A stretch of 64,000 bases of DNA from Mesorhizobium koreense (GCF_031656215.1 NZ_CP134228.1:2995001-3059000); one strand, 5' to 3'; shown: positions 8,392-19,010, numbered from the stretch's first letter. A program made the numbers and translations. Notes: generated by a model from the letters alone, not told the origin.

Positions 8392-9654
8392 ATGAGGCGC
8401 GTCGTCGTTACCGGCATGGGCCTTGTTTCCCCCTTGGGCGTGGGCGTCGAGCATAGCTGGAAGGCTCTGCTCGACGGCAAGAGCGGTGCTCGCCGCATCG
8501 ACACGTTCGAAGTGGAAGACATGCCTTGCAAGATCGCGAGCATGGTTCCGCGCGGCGATGGGGAGAACGGGACCTATAATCCCGACCGTTTCCTTGAAGC
8601 CAAGGACCAGCGCAAGATCGGCGATTTCATCGCCTATGGCATCGCCGCGGCCGATCTGGCGCTGGATGATGCCGGCTGGCACCCGAAGACACCGGACGAA
8701 CAGAACTACACCGGTGTCACCGTCGGCTCTGGCATTGGCGGCATAGAAGGGATCGCGGAAAACTCGCTGATCCTGCACGAACGCGGGCCGCGCCGTATCA
8801 GCCCGTTCTTCATCACCGGCAATATCATCAATCTCGTTTCCGGGCAGATTTCGATACGGCACGGGCTCAAGGGCCCGAATCATGCCGTGGTGACCGCCTG
8901 TTCCACCGGCGCGCACGCGATCGGCGACGCCGCCAGGATGATAATGTTCGGCGATGCGGAGGTCATGGTCGCCGGTGGGGCGGAGGCCCCGATCGGCCGC
9001 CTCGCGCTTGCGGGCTTCTCGGCATGCAAGGCGCTCTCGACCCGCCACAACGATACGCCCGAACAAGCCTCGCGACCCTACGATCGCGACCGTGACGGCT
9101 TTGTCATCGCGGAAGGCGCCGGCGTCCTCGTGCTGGAGGAACTCGAACACGCCAAGGCGCGCGGAGCCCGTATCCACGCGGAAATCGTCGGCTACGGGAT
9201 GAGCGGCGACGCGTACCATATCACGGCGCCGGCCGAGGACGGCGACGGCGCCTATCGTTGCATGGCGGCGGCACTCAGGAATGCCCGCCTCACGCCGGCC
9301 GATATCGACTACATCAACGCCCACGGCACCTCGACCATGGCCGATACGATCGAACTCGGCGCGGTGGAGCGGCTGGTCGGCAATGCCGCGTCGAAAATCT
9401 CCATGTCTTCGACGAAGTCGTCCATCGGCCACATGCTGGGCGCGGCCGGCGCGGCGGAGGCCATATTCTCGATCCTGGCGATTCGGGACGGGATCGCACC
9501 GGCCACGATCAATCTCGACAATCCGGCGGTGGAATCGGCGATCGACCTCGTGCCGAAAACGCCACGGAAACGGCCGATCGACATCGCCTTGTCGAACTCC
9601 TTCGGGTTCGGCGGCACCAATGCGTCGCTTGTCTTCCGTCGCTACGACGCTTGA
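8392..9654 (+). CDS. fabF: 3-oxoacyl-ACP synthase II
   Basis: This 420-residue condensing enzyme joins malonyl-ACP to acyl-ACP. The catalytic Cys170 is in VTACSTGAHAIG. The two histidines are in NAHGTST and KSSIGHMLGAAGA, and the C-terminal NSFGFGGTNAS is intact. The N-terminus MRRVVVTGMGLVSPLG is standard, and gggag precedes the ATG. It directly follows acpP. The Cys-His-His set and the gene order fit FabF rather than FabB or FabH. Confidence 0.97.
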   Translation: MRRVVVTGMGLVSPLGVGVEHSWKALLDGKSGARRIDTFEVEDMPCKIASMVPRGDGENGTYNPDRFLEAKDQRKIGDFIAYGIAAADLALDDAGWHPKTPDEQNYTGVTVGSGIGGIEGIAENSLILHERGPRRISPFFITGNIINLVSGQISIRHGLKGPNHAVVTACSTGAHAIGDAARMIMFGDAEVMVAGGAEAPIGRLALAGFSACKALSTRHNDTPEQASRPYDRDRDGFVIAEGAGVLVLEELEHAKARGARIHAEIVGYGMSGDAYHITAPAEDGDGAYRCMAAALRNARLTPADIDYINAHGTSTMADTIELGAVERLVGNAASKISMSSTKSSIGHMLGAAGAAEAIFSILAIRDGIAPATINLDNPAVESAIDLVPKTPRKRPIDIALSNSFGFGGTNASLVFRRYDA

Positions 9655-9763
9655 GTTCCGGTGCGCCCGGGGGGCGTGTCGCGAAATTTGCCATATTCAA
9701 AGCTACTGTCCGCGTAGCAGCCAACCGTGAATGACACGCAGCGACCCTGGATAAGCACTGCGA

Positions 9764-10945
9764 ATGACCGATTACAGCGGCGATGAGGATCGTTCCGGCA
9801 AGGGCGGGGCCGGAGAGCCTGCTCCCATGCCGAAATCCGCCTACGAAACACTCGCACCAGCCTCGGGCGCGCGCGCGGCGAGGCGTTCACGACAGTCGCG
9901 CAACCAGTTTGTCGTTTTTCTGAATTTTCTCGTCTCCGGCGTTGTCCTTCTGACGATCGCAACCGGGTTCGGCATCTATATCGGCAAACAGATCTTCGAC
10001 GGAAAAGGGCCTTCCACTCAGGACGCGGTCTTCATGGTCAAGCCGAAGACCGGGGCCAACGCCATCGCCGGCGATCTGGAAGAACGCGGCCTCGTCAGCG
10101 ACGCGCAGATCTTCCGGATCGGCATCCAGGTCTACGGCAACCAGGGCAAGCTCAAGGCGGGGGAATACGCCATTCCCGCCGGTGCCTCCATGCATCGGAT
10201 CATGGATATACTGAGGAGCGGCAAATCGATCCTGCATTCGCTGACGATCCCTGAGGGGTTGACGGTGGCGCAGGCGTTCGACCGGATATCCAAGGACGAC
10301 GTTCTGGTCGGAGAAATGCCGGCCCAGGTGCCGCCGGAAGGCAGCCTGGCTGCGGACACGCAGCAATTTACCCGTGGCGCAACCCGGCAGGAAATCATCG
10401 ACAGGATGACAGTCGAACAGAAGAAGCTGGTTCGGTCTATCTGGGAGAAGCGTGCGCCGGACCTGCCGCTCAAGGACATCAACGAGTTCGTGACGCTGGC
10501 TTCGATCGTCGAGAAGGAAACCGGAGTGCCGGAGGAGCGGCCGCGCGTGGCGGCGGTCTTTATCAACCGGCTCAAGCACCATATGCGCCTGCAGTCCGAC
10601 CCAACGATCATCTACGGGCTGTTCGGGGGTGAGGGCCGGCCGGCAGGGCGCCCGATCTTCCAGTCGGACATGGAAAAGCCGACACCCTACAATACCTACC
10701 TCATCGACGGGTTGCCGCCGACACCGATCGCCAATCCGGGCCGCGCGGCGCTCGAGGCCGTCGCCCACCCGGCGGATACGGTTGATCTCTATTTCGTCGC
10801 TGATGGAACGGGGGGGCATGCGTTCGCCTCGACGCTGGCCGAGCACAACCGCAACGTTGCCCGCTGGCGCAAGATCGAGAAGGAACGGAAGGAAGCGGAA
10901 GGCGCCGGCGCCGCACCGCAAACCGGCACCGCTCCGCCCGATTGA
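9764..10945 (+). CDS. mltG: Endolytic murein transglycosylase MltG
   Basis: This 393-residue inner-membrane protein cleaves nascent glycan strands and sets their length. A cytoplasmic tail of about 50 residues is followed by one membrane helix (about 47-68: FVVFLNFLVSGVVLLTIATG). Then comes the YceG domain with ASIVEKETGVPEE, where Glu250 is the expected catalytic residue. MRLQSDPTIIYGL and the DGLPPTPIANPG segment follow. An unusual charged tail rich in Glu, Ala and Pro ends the protein. The fabF-mltG-yicC-gmk order is conserved in rhizobia. Confidence 0.95.
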   Translation: MTDYSGDEDRSGKGGAGEPAPMPKSAYETLAPASGARAARRSRQSRNQFVVFLNFLVSGVVLLTIATGFGIYIGKQIFDGKGPSTQDAVFMVKPKTGANAIAGDLEERGLVSDAQIFRIGIQVYGNQGKLKAGEYAIPAGASMHRIMDILRSGKSILHSLTIPEGLTVAQAFDRISKDDVLVGEMPAQVPPEGSLAADTQQFTRGATRQEIIDRMTVEQKKLVRSIWEKRAPDLPLKDINEFVTLASIVEKETGVPEERPRVAAVFINRLKHHMRLQSDPTIIYGLFGGEGRPAGRPIFQSDMEKPTPYNTYLIDGLPPTPIANPGRAALEAVAHPADTVDLYFVADGTGGHAFASTLAEHNRNVARWRKIEKERKEAEGAGAAPQTGTAPPD

Positions 10946-11049
10946 TCCCATCTTGCAAGCGACAATTCGCATCTGAGCCGCTATGAGACGATGCGAATAG
11001 CCGAGGTAGCCGGACCGGTTCGGCCTGCGAAGGCGAGGGGTGGATTTTG

Positions 11050-11937
11050 ATGGCATTGCAGAGCATGACGGGGTTTGCCCGCGCGACGGGCGCCCATCCG
11101 GGCAATGCCTTCGCCTGGGAACTCAAATCCGTCAACGGCAAGGGGCTCGAGGCACGATTGCGCCTGCCTCCTGGGCTCGAACGGATCGAACAGCCGGCGA
11201 AGCAGGCTTTCCAGAAGCGGTTTTCGCGGGGCCAGTTCTATGCCGCCCTGAATTTGACCAGGCAGGGCGCGGAGGCCGCCCCGATCGTCAACGAAACGCT
11301 GCTGAACGAGGTCGCCGCTCTGGCGAAGCGGCTGGAGAAAGAGTTCGGCCTCGCGCCGGCGCACGCCGACGGATTGCTTGCGCTGCGCGGCGTGCTGGAG
11401 TTTGCCGATCCGCTTGCTACCGAGGAAGAGGCGGCTGCGTTCGACACGGCCATCATGGCGGCGTTGGATGAGGCGCTGGCGGGGCTCGAAAAGGCCCGCC
11501 TCGAAGAGGGCGCGGCGCTCGGTCGGCTGCTGCTCGGCCATGTGGACGAAATCGAGGCACTGACGCTGAAGGCGCAGGCCGATCCGTCGCGCGAGCCGCA
11601 GACGATCCGCACGAAACTTGCCGAGCAGGTTCGACTGGTCATGGACGCCATGCCCACCCTGGACGAAAGCCGGCTCAACATGGAGGCGGCATTCCTCGCG
11701 ACGAAGGCCGATATCCGCGAGGAGATCGACCGGCTGAAGACACATGTGGCATCGGCGCGGTCGTTGCTCGGCACCGGTGGGCCGGTCGGGCGCAAGCTCG
11801 ATTTTCTTTCACAGGAATTCATCCGCGAATCGAATACGTTGTGCTCCAAATCGAACGCGGCAGCGATAACCGCGATAGGCCTTGAATTGAAAGCGGTAGT
11901 GGACCGCTTTCGCGAACAGGTCCAAAATCTGGAGTAG
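11050..11937 (+). CDS. yicC: YicC family stress-induced endoribonuclease
   Basis: This 295-residue protein has the YicC N-terminus (SMTGFARATG) and the DUF1732 C-terminus (KLDFLSQEFIRESNTLCSKS near 255-275). YicC proteins are endoribonucleases linked to stress and small-RNA turnover in E. coli. A TTG at 11047 is in frame, but the adjacent ATG at 11050 gives the family N-terminus MALQSMTGFA. It ends 3 bases before gmk, so the two are probably co-translated. Confidence 0.92.
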   Translation: MALQSMTGFARATGAHPGNAFAWELKSVNGKGLEARLRLPPGLERIEQPAKQAFQKRFSRGQFYAALNLTRQGAEAAPIVNETLLNEVAALAKRLEKEFGLAPAHADGLLALRGVLEFADPLATEEEAAAFDTAIMAALDEALAGLEKARLEEGAALGRLLLGHVDEIEALTLKAQADPSREPQTIRTKLAEQVRLVMDAMPTLDESRLNMEAAFLATKADIREEIDRLKTHVASARSLLGTGGPVGRKLDFLSQEFIRESNTLCSKSNAAAITAIGLELKAVVDRFREQVQNLE

Positions 11938-11940
11938 CGC

Positions 11941-12591
11941 ATGGTAGAAGATGCGTCCGCCATCCGTCGCCGCGGGCTGATGCTGGTGCTTTCCTCCCCG
12001 TCAGGGGCAGGAAAATCGACGATCGCGCGCAATTTGCTCGAAAGCGATCCGTCGCTGGAGCTTTCCGTCAGTGTCACGACGCGCCCCCGGCGGGCCAGCG
12101 AGATCGATGGGGTCCATTACCATTTCGTCTCGCGGCGCGAATTCGAGCGGCTGCGTGATTCCGATGCCCTGCTCGAATGGGCGGAGGTGCACGGCAATTT
12201 TTACGGCACTCCGCGTGAGCCGGCCGAATCGGCCATGGCGGCCGGCCGCGACATGCTGTTCGATATCGACTGGCAGGGTGCCGTGCAGCTCAACGAGAAA
12301 ATGCGGGCGGACATCGTCTCGGTGTTCATCCTGCCACCCTCGATGCACGAATTGAAATCGCGGTTGAAACGCCGTGCCGAGGATTCGGATGCAACGATCG
12401 AGACGCGGCTGAAGAATGCCCGCATCGAGATCGAGCACTGGCGCGAATATGACTATGTGGTGATCAATGAGGATTTGGATCGCGCCTTCGCCGCCGTTCG
12501 CGCGATCGCGATCGCCGAACGGCTCCGCCGCGACCGCCGCCCCGGCCTTTTCGATTTCGTCTCCGGCCTGCTGGCGGAGCAGCCAGTCTAA
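11941..12591 (+). CDS. gmk: Guanylate kinase
   Basis: This 216-residue kinase converts GMP to GDP with ATP. The P-loop SPSGAGKST is at residues 20-27 region, followed by [21 protein letters not shown] and [10 protein letters not shown], all family hallmarks. It is tightly linked to yicC. Its stop codon overlaps the convergent rsmA stop by 4 bases, so no terminator can lie between the two opposing operons. Confidence 0.97.
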   Translation: MVEDASAIRRRGLMLVLSSPSGAGKSTIARNLLESDPSLELSVSVTTRPRRASEIDGVHYHFVSRREFERLRDSDALLEWAEVHGNFYGTPREPAESAMAAGRDMLFDIDWQGAVQLNEKMRADIVSVFILPPSMHELKSRLKRRAEDSDATIETRLKNARIEIEHWREYDYVVINEDLDRAFAAVRAIAIAERLRRDRRPGLFDFVSGLLAEQPV

Positions 12592-13430
12592 ATCTTCATT
12601 TCGCCTGTCGTCCCGTTGGCCAGCGATACGAACTCCGCGATCGAAAGCGTCTCCGGCCGCCGTGTGCCGTCGATACCGGCGGCGGCGAGCAGGACATCTC
12701 CGCCGAGTGCCTTCAGGCTCTGTCTCAGCATCTTGCGGCGCTGGCCGAAGGCGGCGCGCGTTGTTCGTTCGAGCGCGGAAAGATCGGTCTTCAGCGGCGC
12801 CTCGCGGGGGATAAGCTGCACCACCGAGGAAGTGACCTTCGGCGGTGGCGTGAAGGCCTGGTGGGGCACGTCGAAAAGGATATTCGCCTCCGTCCGCCAG
12901 CCGGCAAGCACGCCGAGCCGGCCGTAGGCGCCGGTGCCGGGTTTCGCCACGATGCGCTCGGCCACCTCGCGCTGGAACATCAGCGTCATTGAGGCATAAA
13001 AAGGCGGCCATTCCGCCGTCGTCAGCCAGCGGATCAGGAGTTCGGTCCCGATATTATAGGGCAGGTTGGCGACGATCCGGACCGACTTGTCTCCTGCAAG
13101 CGTGGCAAGGTCGATTCGAAGCGCGTCCGCGGCGACAACCTCCAGCCGGCCGGGATAGCGGGCGGATATCTCCTCCAGCGCCGGGAGACAGCGCTCGTCG
13201 CGCTCGATAGCGATGACCTTCGCCGCGCCGTTGAAAAGCAGCGCGCGCGTCAAGCCGCCGGGACCTGGCCCGACCTCGATAACAGTGGAGGCAGCAAGGT
13301 CTCCGGCCGCCCGCGCGATCTTTCCGGTAAGGTTCAGGTCGAGCAGGAAATTCTGGCCGAGCGCCTTTTTCGCGGCGAGGCCGTGGCGCTGGATGACGTC
13401 ACGAAGCGGCGGCAGGCCGTCCTGGCTCAT
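12588..13430 (-). CDS. rsmA: 16S rRNA dimethyladenosine transferase
   Basis: This 280-residue methyltransferase dimethylates two adjacent adenines near the 3' end of 16S rRNA, late in small-subunit assembly. It shows ALGQNFLLD near residue 23, the SAM-binding [12 protein letters not shown] near 53, the catalytic NLPYNI at 122-127, and the C-terminal [13 protein letters not shown]. It overlaps pdxA by 4 bases (ATGA). It is the last gene of the lptF-to-rsmA operon. Confidence 0.97.
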   Translation of the reverse strand: MSQDGLPPLRDVIQRHGLAAKKALGQNFLLDLNLTGKIARAAGDLAASTVIEVGPGPGGLTRALLFNGAAKVIAIERDERCLPALEEISARYPGRLEVVAADALRIDLATLAGDKSVRIVANLPYNIGTELLIRWLTTAEWPPFYASMTLMFQREVAERIVAKPGTGAYGRLGVLAGWRTEANILFDVPHQAFTPPPKVTSSVVQLIPREAPLKTDLSALERTTRAAFGQRRKMLRQSLKALGGDVLLAAAGIDGTRRPETLSIAEFVSLANGTTGEMKI

Positions 13431-14443
13431 CGCGCGCCCGCGCGGCTTTCATGATCGGCGAGCGTACGCGCGAGTTTCAGCGCGGCGATCAGACTGTCGG
13501 GACGGGCGACGCCTTTGCCGGCGATCTCGAAGGCCGTGCCGTGGTCGGGCGAGGTACGGATGAAGGGCAGCCCGAGCGTCACGTTGACCGCCTGGTCGAA
13601 GGCAAGTGCCTTAGCGGGGATGAGCGCCTGGTCGTGATACATGCAAAGGGCCGCATCGTACCGGGCGCGGGCGGCGGGATGGAACATGGTGTCGGCGGGG
13701 AGGGGACCGAAGGCGTCGATCCCTTCGCCGCGCAGCACTTCGATCGCGGGGCCGACGACGAGATCTTCTTCCTGGCCGATCGTACCGCCTTCGCCGGCAT
13801 GCGGATTAAGGCCAGAAACCGCCAGTCGCGGGTTTGCGATGCCGAAGCGGCGCGCGAGGTCGTGCGCCGTGATGCGGCCCGTCTCCACGATCATGTCCTC
13901 GGTGAGGGCGCCCGGCACTTCTACGAGCGGGACATGGATGGTTACGGGAACCGTGCGCAGATCCGGGCCGGCCAGCATCATGATGGGCGTAATTCTGCGG
14001 CCGGTGGCTCGTGCTGCGAGATGCGCCAGGAATTCCGTGTGGCCCGGAAAACCGAACCCCGCCTCGTAGAGGCTCTTCTTGGCAATCGGGCATGTAACGA
14101 CGGCATCGGCGCGGCCTTGAAAGACGTCAGCCACCCCACGTTCGATGGCTTCGATGATACCGGGCGCATTGCCCGGATCGGCCGCGCCGGCTTCGTCACG
14201 GAAGGTGTTTTCAAGCCGAACCACGGGCAGTGCGTCGGCGAAGGCGTGTTCCGCGCCCCGGGGATCGGTTTCCACGATCGGAACCGCATGCCCTGCCTGC
14301 CGCACGCGGGCGGCCATGAGATTCGGATCGCCGAGCAGGTAGAAAGCCGGAATACGTTCGCGTTCGCGCCTTCGCCACGCTTCGGCGGCGATTTCGGGGC
14401 CGATGCCGTTGGGGTCGCCGGAGGTCAGCGCAAGGACAGGCAT
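13427..14443 (-). CDS. pdxA: 4-hydroxythreonine-4-phosphate dehydrogenase
   Basis: This 338-residue enzyme oxidises 4-phosphohydroxy-threonine with NAD in pyridoxal phosphate synthesis. The N-terminal [12 protein letters not shown], the central [21 protein letters not shown], and the metal-binding [11 protein letters not shown] and [14 protein letters not shown] segments are all present. The surA-pdxA-rsmA order is widespread in proteobacteria. The neighbouring genes serve outer-membrane assembly rather than B6 synthesis, so the link is by co-transcription only. Confidence 0.97.
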   Translation of the reverse strand: MPVLALTSGDPNGIGPEIAAEAWRRRERERIPAFYLLGDPNLMAARVRQAGHAVPIVETDPRGAEHAFADALPVVRLENTFRDEAGAADPGNAPGIIEAIERGVADVFQGRADAVVTCPIAKKSLYEAGFGFPGHTEFLAHLAARATGRRITPIMMLAGPDLRTVPVTIHVPLVEVPGALTEDMIVETGRITAHDLARRFGIANPRLAVSGLNPHAGEGGTIGQEEDLVVGPAIEVLRGEGIDAFGPLPADTMFHPAARARYDAALCMYHDQALIPAKALAFDQAVNVTLGLPFIRTSPDHGTAFEIAGKGVARPDSLIAALKLARTLADHESRAGAR

Positions 14444-14516
14444 ATCGTAATCCGACGGAAAGCGGGCTCAGCCGGCGCGGACCGCAACCGGCAAAACCAT
14501 CTATCAGAAGGCTCGG

Positions 14517-15446
14517 CTACCGTTCAATGATGACGGCCTTGTCTCGGAGTTCCTTCGTATACTTCTTGCTGAGTTCCTCGACCTTCTTGTCCTGCCCTTC
14601 GCCGGTCTGGAAGGCCAGCTCGGCTACCCGGTCGTCCGAGACCTGCCGTTCGGAGCAGATGGCGATGAATTCCACGCCGCGGTCGGTCACCCTTACCTGA
14701 GTCGCTTCGCCCGACTTGGTCTTCTTGATCGGGTCGGCCCAGTCCGGCGGCAGTTCCGGCGCCAGCACGCGGCCGAGATCGCGCACCGTCACATCGATCA
14801 GGCCCTTGGTGATATTGCGTGTCTTGTCGCATCCGGCAAAGCGCGCCCTAAGCGCCTGCGCTTCACGCTTACGCTTGCCGAGGATCGCGCCCCGCTCCCG
14901 CTTCGGTACCACGAAGATCACCTGTTGCAGGGTGTATTCCGTGGCTGACGGCTTCTCCCCGCCCTTCTTGAGCATCGCTTCCACAGCGGAGCGGGCGGAG
15001 TTGCCGCCTTCGGCGCGCGAGCGGGCGCCCAGCGCCTGACCCCACCCCATCTGCACACGGATGAACTGCTTGAAGTGGTCCGCAGTGACGCCCATCCTTG
15101 CCAGCACCTGCGTGAGCTGAGCGGGCGACATCTTGTTTTTCTTGGCGAAATTCGCGAACGCCTGGTCCACCGCCTGGTCGGTGATGTTGACATGCAGGCG
15201 GCGCATTTCGATGTCGCGCAGCGTCTGGTCAATCATGTCCTGTTTGGCGTCGGCCGGCGACTTATGCTGAAGTTTCAGGAATGCGGCGCGGCGCTGGATA
15301 TCGTAGTTCGTGATCGGGATGTTGTTGACGATCACCTTGACTTCACTGGCGTACGCAGCCTGCGGGATGAAGAGTGGCGCTGAAACCGCAGAAACGGAGA
15401 AAACCGCCAGGCCCGCTGCCACGAGGGTGTTCCTGAAGATGTTCAT
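14517..15446 (-). CDS. SurA-like periplasmic chaperone
   Basis: This 309-residue exported protein (signal peptide ending near residue 33 at AYA-SEVKV) begins with the SurA N-terminal pattern: VKVIVNNIPITNYDIQRRAAFL, then DMIDQTLRDIEMRR. A later region (about 165-290) resembles a parvulin domain but lacks the tidy family motifs, so isomerase activity is doubtful. SurA escorts unfolded outer-membrane proteins to the Bam complex and is needed for LptD maturation. Its place right after lptD in the operon fits that role. Confidence 0.85.
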   Translation of the reverse strand: MNIFRNTLVAAGLAVFSVSAVSAPLFIPQAAYASEVKVIVNNIPITNYDIQRRAAFLKLQHKSPADAKQDMIDQTLRDIEMRRLHVNITDQAVDQAFANFAKKNKMSPAQLTQVLARMGVTADHFKQFIRVQMGWGQALGARSRAEGGNSARSAVEAMLKKGGEKPSATEYTLQQVIFVVPKRERGAILGKRKREAQALRARFAGCDKTRNITKGLIDVTVRDLGRVLAPELPPDWADPIKKTKSGEATQVRVTDRGVEFIAICSERQVSDDRVAELAFQTGEGQDKKVEELSKKYTKELRDKAVIIER

Positions 15447-15525
15447 CGCTAGCTTCCTGGTTCGATGGCGGTTCGGCTCAAAACAACCGGTTCTCTACGG
15501 CGAAAGGATGACACAGCGTAAATGG

Positions 15526-17922
15526 CTAGTTCTGCTGTGGGAACATCTTCCCCGTGTTACTGCCGAAATCGCCGATAGTCCGGAACGAGATGTTGAAGGA
15601 AACGTTCGTGCGCCTCTCGTTCGACAGAACATTATACGATTGCCCGACGCCTAGATTGAAACCGAAACAATCGTCCAGATAGCCGACGCCGAACGCATCG
15701 GCTGTTATGGCGTCGTACTGCATGTCGTAGGTTGTCGTTCCAAAAACGCGCCAGTATTGGGCAAAGCCGGCCGCAGCGGTCAGGGTGACCTGCTCGCGGT
15801 CCTTGTTGAAGCCGTAAAGCGGTTGAGCCTCGATATAGGCATAGCGCGCCGCAAGCGAGAAGGCTGTGCTCGCATAACCCGCCCGGGCCTCCAGGCGCCG
15901 GGCGGAAAAACTATCCTTATCGAAACGACCCGCGGTCGCGAAAGACAATCCGTTCGGAGCGCTGACGCCGATGAGCGCCACATAGTCGGACCGGTCAGTT
16001 TCCAGACCGGAAAAGGCGCCGGCATTGACCAGGTCCGGTTCGGCGTAAGGATTATCTCCCGCAAGCTGGAAGGATTGTCCGAATATACCGTTGGCGCTCC
16101 AGCCATTGTTGAAGCTGCCCGTATAACGGAAGCCCAGATTGGCGCGGGTGCCGCCTTCTATCCGGTCGTAGCCGGAGAATTTGTCTTCGTCGAAGAGGCT
16201 GGTAGCGTCGAAGACCATGCTCTGGGCGTCTTCGTTGGGGATGCCGAGCGTATCCGAATACGGCGCGTCGGGACGGACGAAAATCTGCGCCACCGGCTCG
16301 ATTATGTGCGATGCGCCGGGGGTGGAGAACAGGATCGGCCAGGCGACTTCCAGCCCAGCCGTCGCCATGTAGCGGTAGTAGTCGGAGCGGATATCCGATC
16401 CTACCCCGAGGTTGCCAGCCATGCTGTTGATCGATGCACGGCTTAACCCGGAATAGTTGGCGTAAATCGCGTCACCGCGCAGCCCGAGCGACGGCGTGAT
16501 CACGATGCCCAGATCGGTGATGAACTGGCGCCGCCACTTAACTTCAGCGGTGAAGCGGGTGTCGGAGCCTTCGATGCCCTGGATTGCGAATGGCGTAGAC
16601 GTTGAATCAAGAGATTCTTGTAGGTTCGACCGGTAAAGCGACTGGACGTTCGCGTTGAAGGTCAGTTCACCGCCCGCCACTGGCTCATTGGGCGTATAGG
16701 AATAGTCAAGCGACGGCAGCACCCATGGTTGCTTGTCGTCGAGCCTGTCTGGATTGTTGTTCAGGACATTTTCCTGCACATTGAACTTCATGAAGCGCAG
16801 GTCGAAATAGTTCCGGTCGTTCAGGCCGGTGAGATAGACCTGATTGCGACGGTAATAATCATTGAACCCGTTGAGCTCATAGGTCTTGGAAAAATTCTTG
16901 TCCGACTGAACGAGAACGTCCCAGCCAAACGTCCAGCGCGGGTTGATCTGGAACTTGCCCTGGGTTCCGACCATACCGCGCCAACGGTTGGGATCGCCAG
17001 CGTCGCCGCGGTCGACGGTGCTACGGTCGAAAGCTCCGGGATCCTGCTGACGAATGCCGGCGGCGGTGATGCTGTAGGAACCGTTGTTGAATTTCTGGCG
17101 GAATTCCGCCTCGCCGAAAAAGCCCTGGTTGGCGTAGTAGGTCGGGTAGAGCGTGATGTCGTAGGTCGGCGCCAGAGCCACGTAGAAGGGTTGCCTGTAA
17201 CCGAAGCCAAGATCGTTGTTGAACGAGAATCTCGGCATGAGCAGGCCGGTCTTCCGTTTGACCGTCGGGTCGGGAATCTCGAACTGCGGGAAATAGGCGA
17301 TCGGCAGACCGAAGAATTCGAAGCGCGAGTGGAGGAAGCGGATCGTCTTGGATTGGCCGTTCCACACGACCGTCTTCGCCTTGATGCGCCAGACCGGCGG
17401 CTTGTTCGGCTTGTCCTCGCAGGGCGCGCAAGCGGTATAGACGCCACGATTGAAGATGGTCACCGCGCCGCCGGCGCGCTCGGCGCTATCCGCGCCCATA
17501 TAGGTCTTTTCCGGTGTTTCGACGCGCAGCGCGTTGACGAAGCCATCGCGGAAATCGTCGGTGACGTCCATTTCGTCGGCGAAGATGTGGTTTTTCTTCT
17601 TGTCGACGACCTCGACACTGCCGCTGGCAAGAACCCGGCGGGTCGTCCGATTATAGACTACCCTCTGCGCGACGAGGTGATTGCCGCCATATTCGATCTG
17701 GACATTGCCGGCGGCCGTGACGGTATTCTTGTCGCGATCGAAAATAAGATTGTCGGCCTCGAGCAGCATCTGCTCGCCTTGCGGGACCGAAGCGCTCGAT
17801 CCGAGCATCTGCGCGCGTGTCGTATCCGCCGGGAGGAGAGCAGCGGCGAGAACACAAGCCATCGCTGTCGCGCCAACAAGGCGCGCCAGGCGGGCCGGCC
17901 TGCCGTTCACCCCTTTCCCCAT
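15526..17922 (-). CDS. lptD: LPS-assembly protein LptD
   Basis: This 798-residue outer-membrane protein inserts LPS into the outer leaflet. It has a signal peptide ending near residue 38 (DTTRA-QML). An OstA/LptA-type periplasmic domain covers about 55-150 (LIFDRDKNTVTAAGNVQIEY), and the C-terminal domain is a beta-barrel (KRKTGLLMPRFSFNNDLGFG, many aromatic strands). The frame is open further upstream, but MGKGVNGR fits the signal peptide and overlaps the lptG stop by one base (TGATG). A pair of cysteines in YTACAPCEDK is present after the first domain. Confidence 0.95.
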   Translation of the reverse strand: MGKGVNGRPARLARLVGATAMACVLAAALLPADTTRAQMLGSSASVPQGEQMLLEADNLIFDRDKNTVTAAGNVQIEYGGNHLVAQRVVYNRTTRRVLASGSVEVVDKKKNHIFADEMDVTDDFRDGFVNALRVETPEKTYMGADSAERAGGAVTIFNRGVYTACAPCEDKPNKPPVWRIKAKTVVWNGQSKTIRFLHSRFEFFGLPIAYFPQFEIPDPTVKRKTGLLMPRFSFNNDLGFGYRQPFYVALAPTYDITLYPTYYANQGFFGEAEFRQKFNNGSYSITAAGIRQQDPGAFDRSTVDRGDAGDPNRWRGMVGTQGKFQINPRWTFGWDVLVQSDKNFSKTYELNGFNDYYRRNQVYLTGLNDRNYFDLRFMKFNVQENVLNNNPDRLDDKQPWVLPSLDYSYTPNEPVAGGELTFNANVQSLYRSNLQESLDSTSTPFAIQGIEGSDTRFTAEVKWRRQFITDLGIVITPSLGLRGDAIYANYSGLSRASINSMAGNLGVGSDIRSDYYRYMATAGLEVAWPILFSTPGASHIIEPVAQIFVRPDAPYSDTLGIPNEDAQSMVFDATSLFDEDKFSGYDRIEGGTRANLGFRYTGSFNNGWSANGIFGQSFQLAGDNPYAEPDLVNAGAFSGLETDRSDYVALIGVSAPNGLSFATAGRFDKDSFSARRLEARAGYASTAFSLAARYAYIEAQPLYGFNKDREQVTLTAAAGFAQYWRVFGTTTYDMQYDAITADAFGVGYLDDCFGFNLGVGQSYNVLSNERRTNVSFNISFRTIGDFGSNTGKMFPQQN

Positions 17923-19010
17923 CAACCGTCCTCCTTGTGCAGCAGAAAGGTTATCCCGAAAAACATTGCAACCACGACCGGGAACCAGGCTGCTGCCACG
18001 GGCGGCACGATTCCCGCGCTTCCGAAGGCTTTGACCAGTACCGAAACGACATAAAGCAGAAACCCAGCAAGGATGCCACCCAGAATCATGGGCGCCGACT
18101 GTCCCATTCGCACAAAGCGCATGGAGACGGTAGCCGCAATAAGCGTCATTGCGACCAGTAGCCACGGTAGCGCGACCAGCGAATGATATTGCATCGCAAA
18201 TCCGCCGGCGTTGAGCCCGAAGGAATGCGCGGCACGAATCTTCCTGCCCAGTTCGTAGAAGGGGATCGTCTCCGGATCCGCAAGGGTCTCTTCAATGAAT
18301 TCCGGCGTCAATCCGGACTTCACCGTCGTCGATTCCCTGTGGATGACCTCTTTTCCCGGCCGGTACTCGGTGACGCCTTTCAATAGCCAGGCGCCTTTCT
18401 CGAGCGCTGCCGTCTTGGCGTCGATGCGTTCGCTGATCGAACCGTCCTTATCCAGCCTCAGGAACGTGGCGTCGCTCAGCAACTGACCCCTCTTGGCCGT
18501 CTTGGTCGCACCGATGATCGTGGTGCCTTCGTCCGTCTGCTGCCTGAGCCAGGGGATGATGTCGTCGTTCGAGGATGAGGGATCCACCCCATGCATGACG
18601 GCATCGACCAACTCGGCCTGCGAAAGCGCTTTTGCCGCCAGCGGATTGAAGGCCAGCACCGTCAGGACGCCGATCAGGAGGCTTGCCAGGCAAAGCGGGG
18701 CCAGAAACTGCCAGGCCGATACGCCGGTCGATCGCGCGATGACGAGTTCGTGCTTGCGGTTGAGCGCCATCAGCGTGCCCATGGCGGAAAACAGCACGAT
18801 GAACGGGATCGCGGTCTGGATGATCAACGGCACCCTGAGCGCCGAGATCAGCATGGCGAGGCCAAGCGAATAGTTTGGCAGGCTTGAAGTCCGCCGCGAG
18901 AATTCGGTGAAGTCCGCCAGGTAGGAAATGATCAGGACGCCGGCAAAAAACTGCACGGTGAAGATCAGATAGCGGCGGAAGAAATACCAGAAGAGCGTGC
19001 GCCCGATCAT
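17922..19010 (-). CDS. lptG: LPS export ABC transporter permease LptG
   Basis: This 362-residue YjgP/YjgQ-family permease works with LptF and the LptB ATPase (not in this window) to extract LPS from the inner membrane. N-terminal helices around TLFWYFFRRYLIFTVQFF are followed by a periplasmic domain (about 135-260) and three C-terminal helices. The open frame continues far upstream, but MIGRTLFWY is the family start. It overlaps lptF by 4 bases (ATGA). Being second in the pair and next to lptD supports LptG rather than LptF. Confidence 0.94.
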   Translation of the reverse strand: MIGRTLFWYFFRRYLIFTVQFFAGVLIISYLADFTEFSRRTSSLPNYSLGLAMLISALRVPLIIQTAIPFIVLFSAMGTLMALNRKHELVIARSTGVSAWQFLAPLCLASLLIGVLTVLAFNPLAAKALSQAELVDAVMHGVDPSSSNDDIIPWLRQQTDEGTTIIGATKTAKRGQLLSDATFLRLDKDGSISERIDAKTAALEKGAWLLKGVTEYRPGKEVIHRESTTVKSGLTPEFIEETLADPETIPFYELGRKIRAAHSFGLNAGGFAMQYHSLVALPWLLVAMTLIAATVSMRFVRMGQSAPMILGGILAGFLLYVVSVLVKAFGSAGIVPPVAAAWFPVVVAMFFGITFLLHKEDG

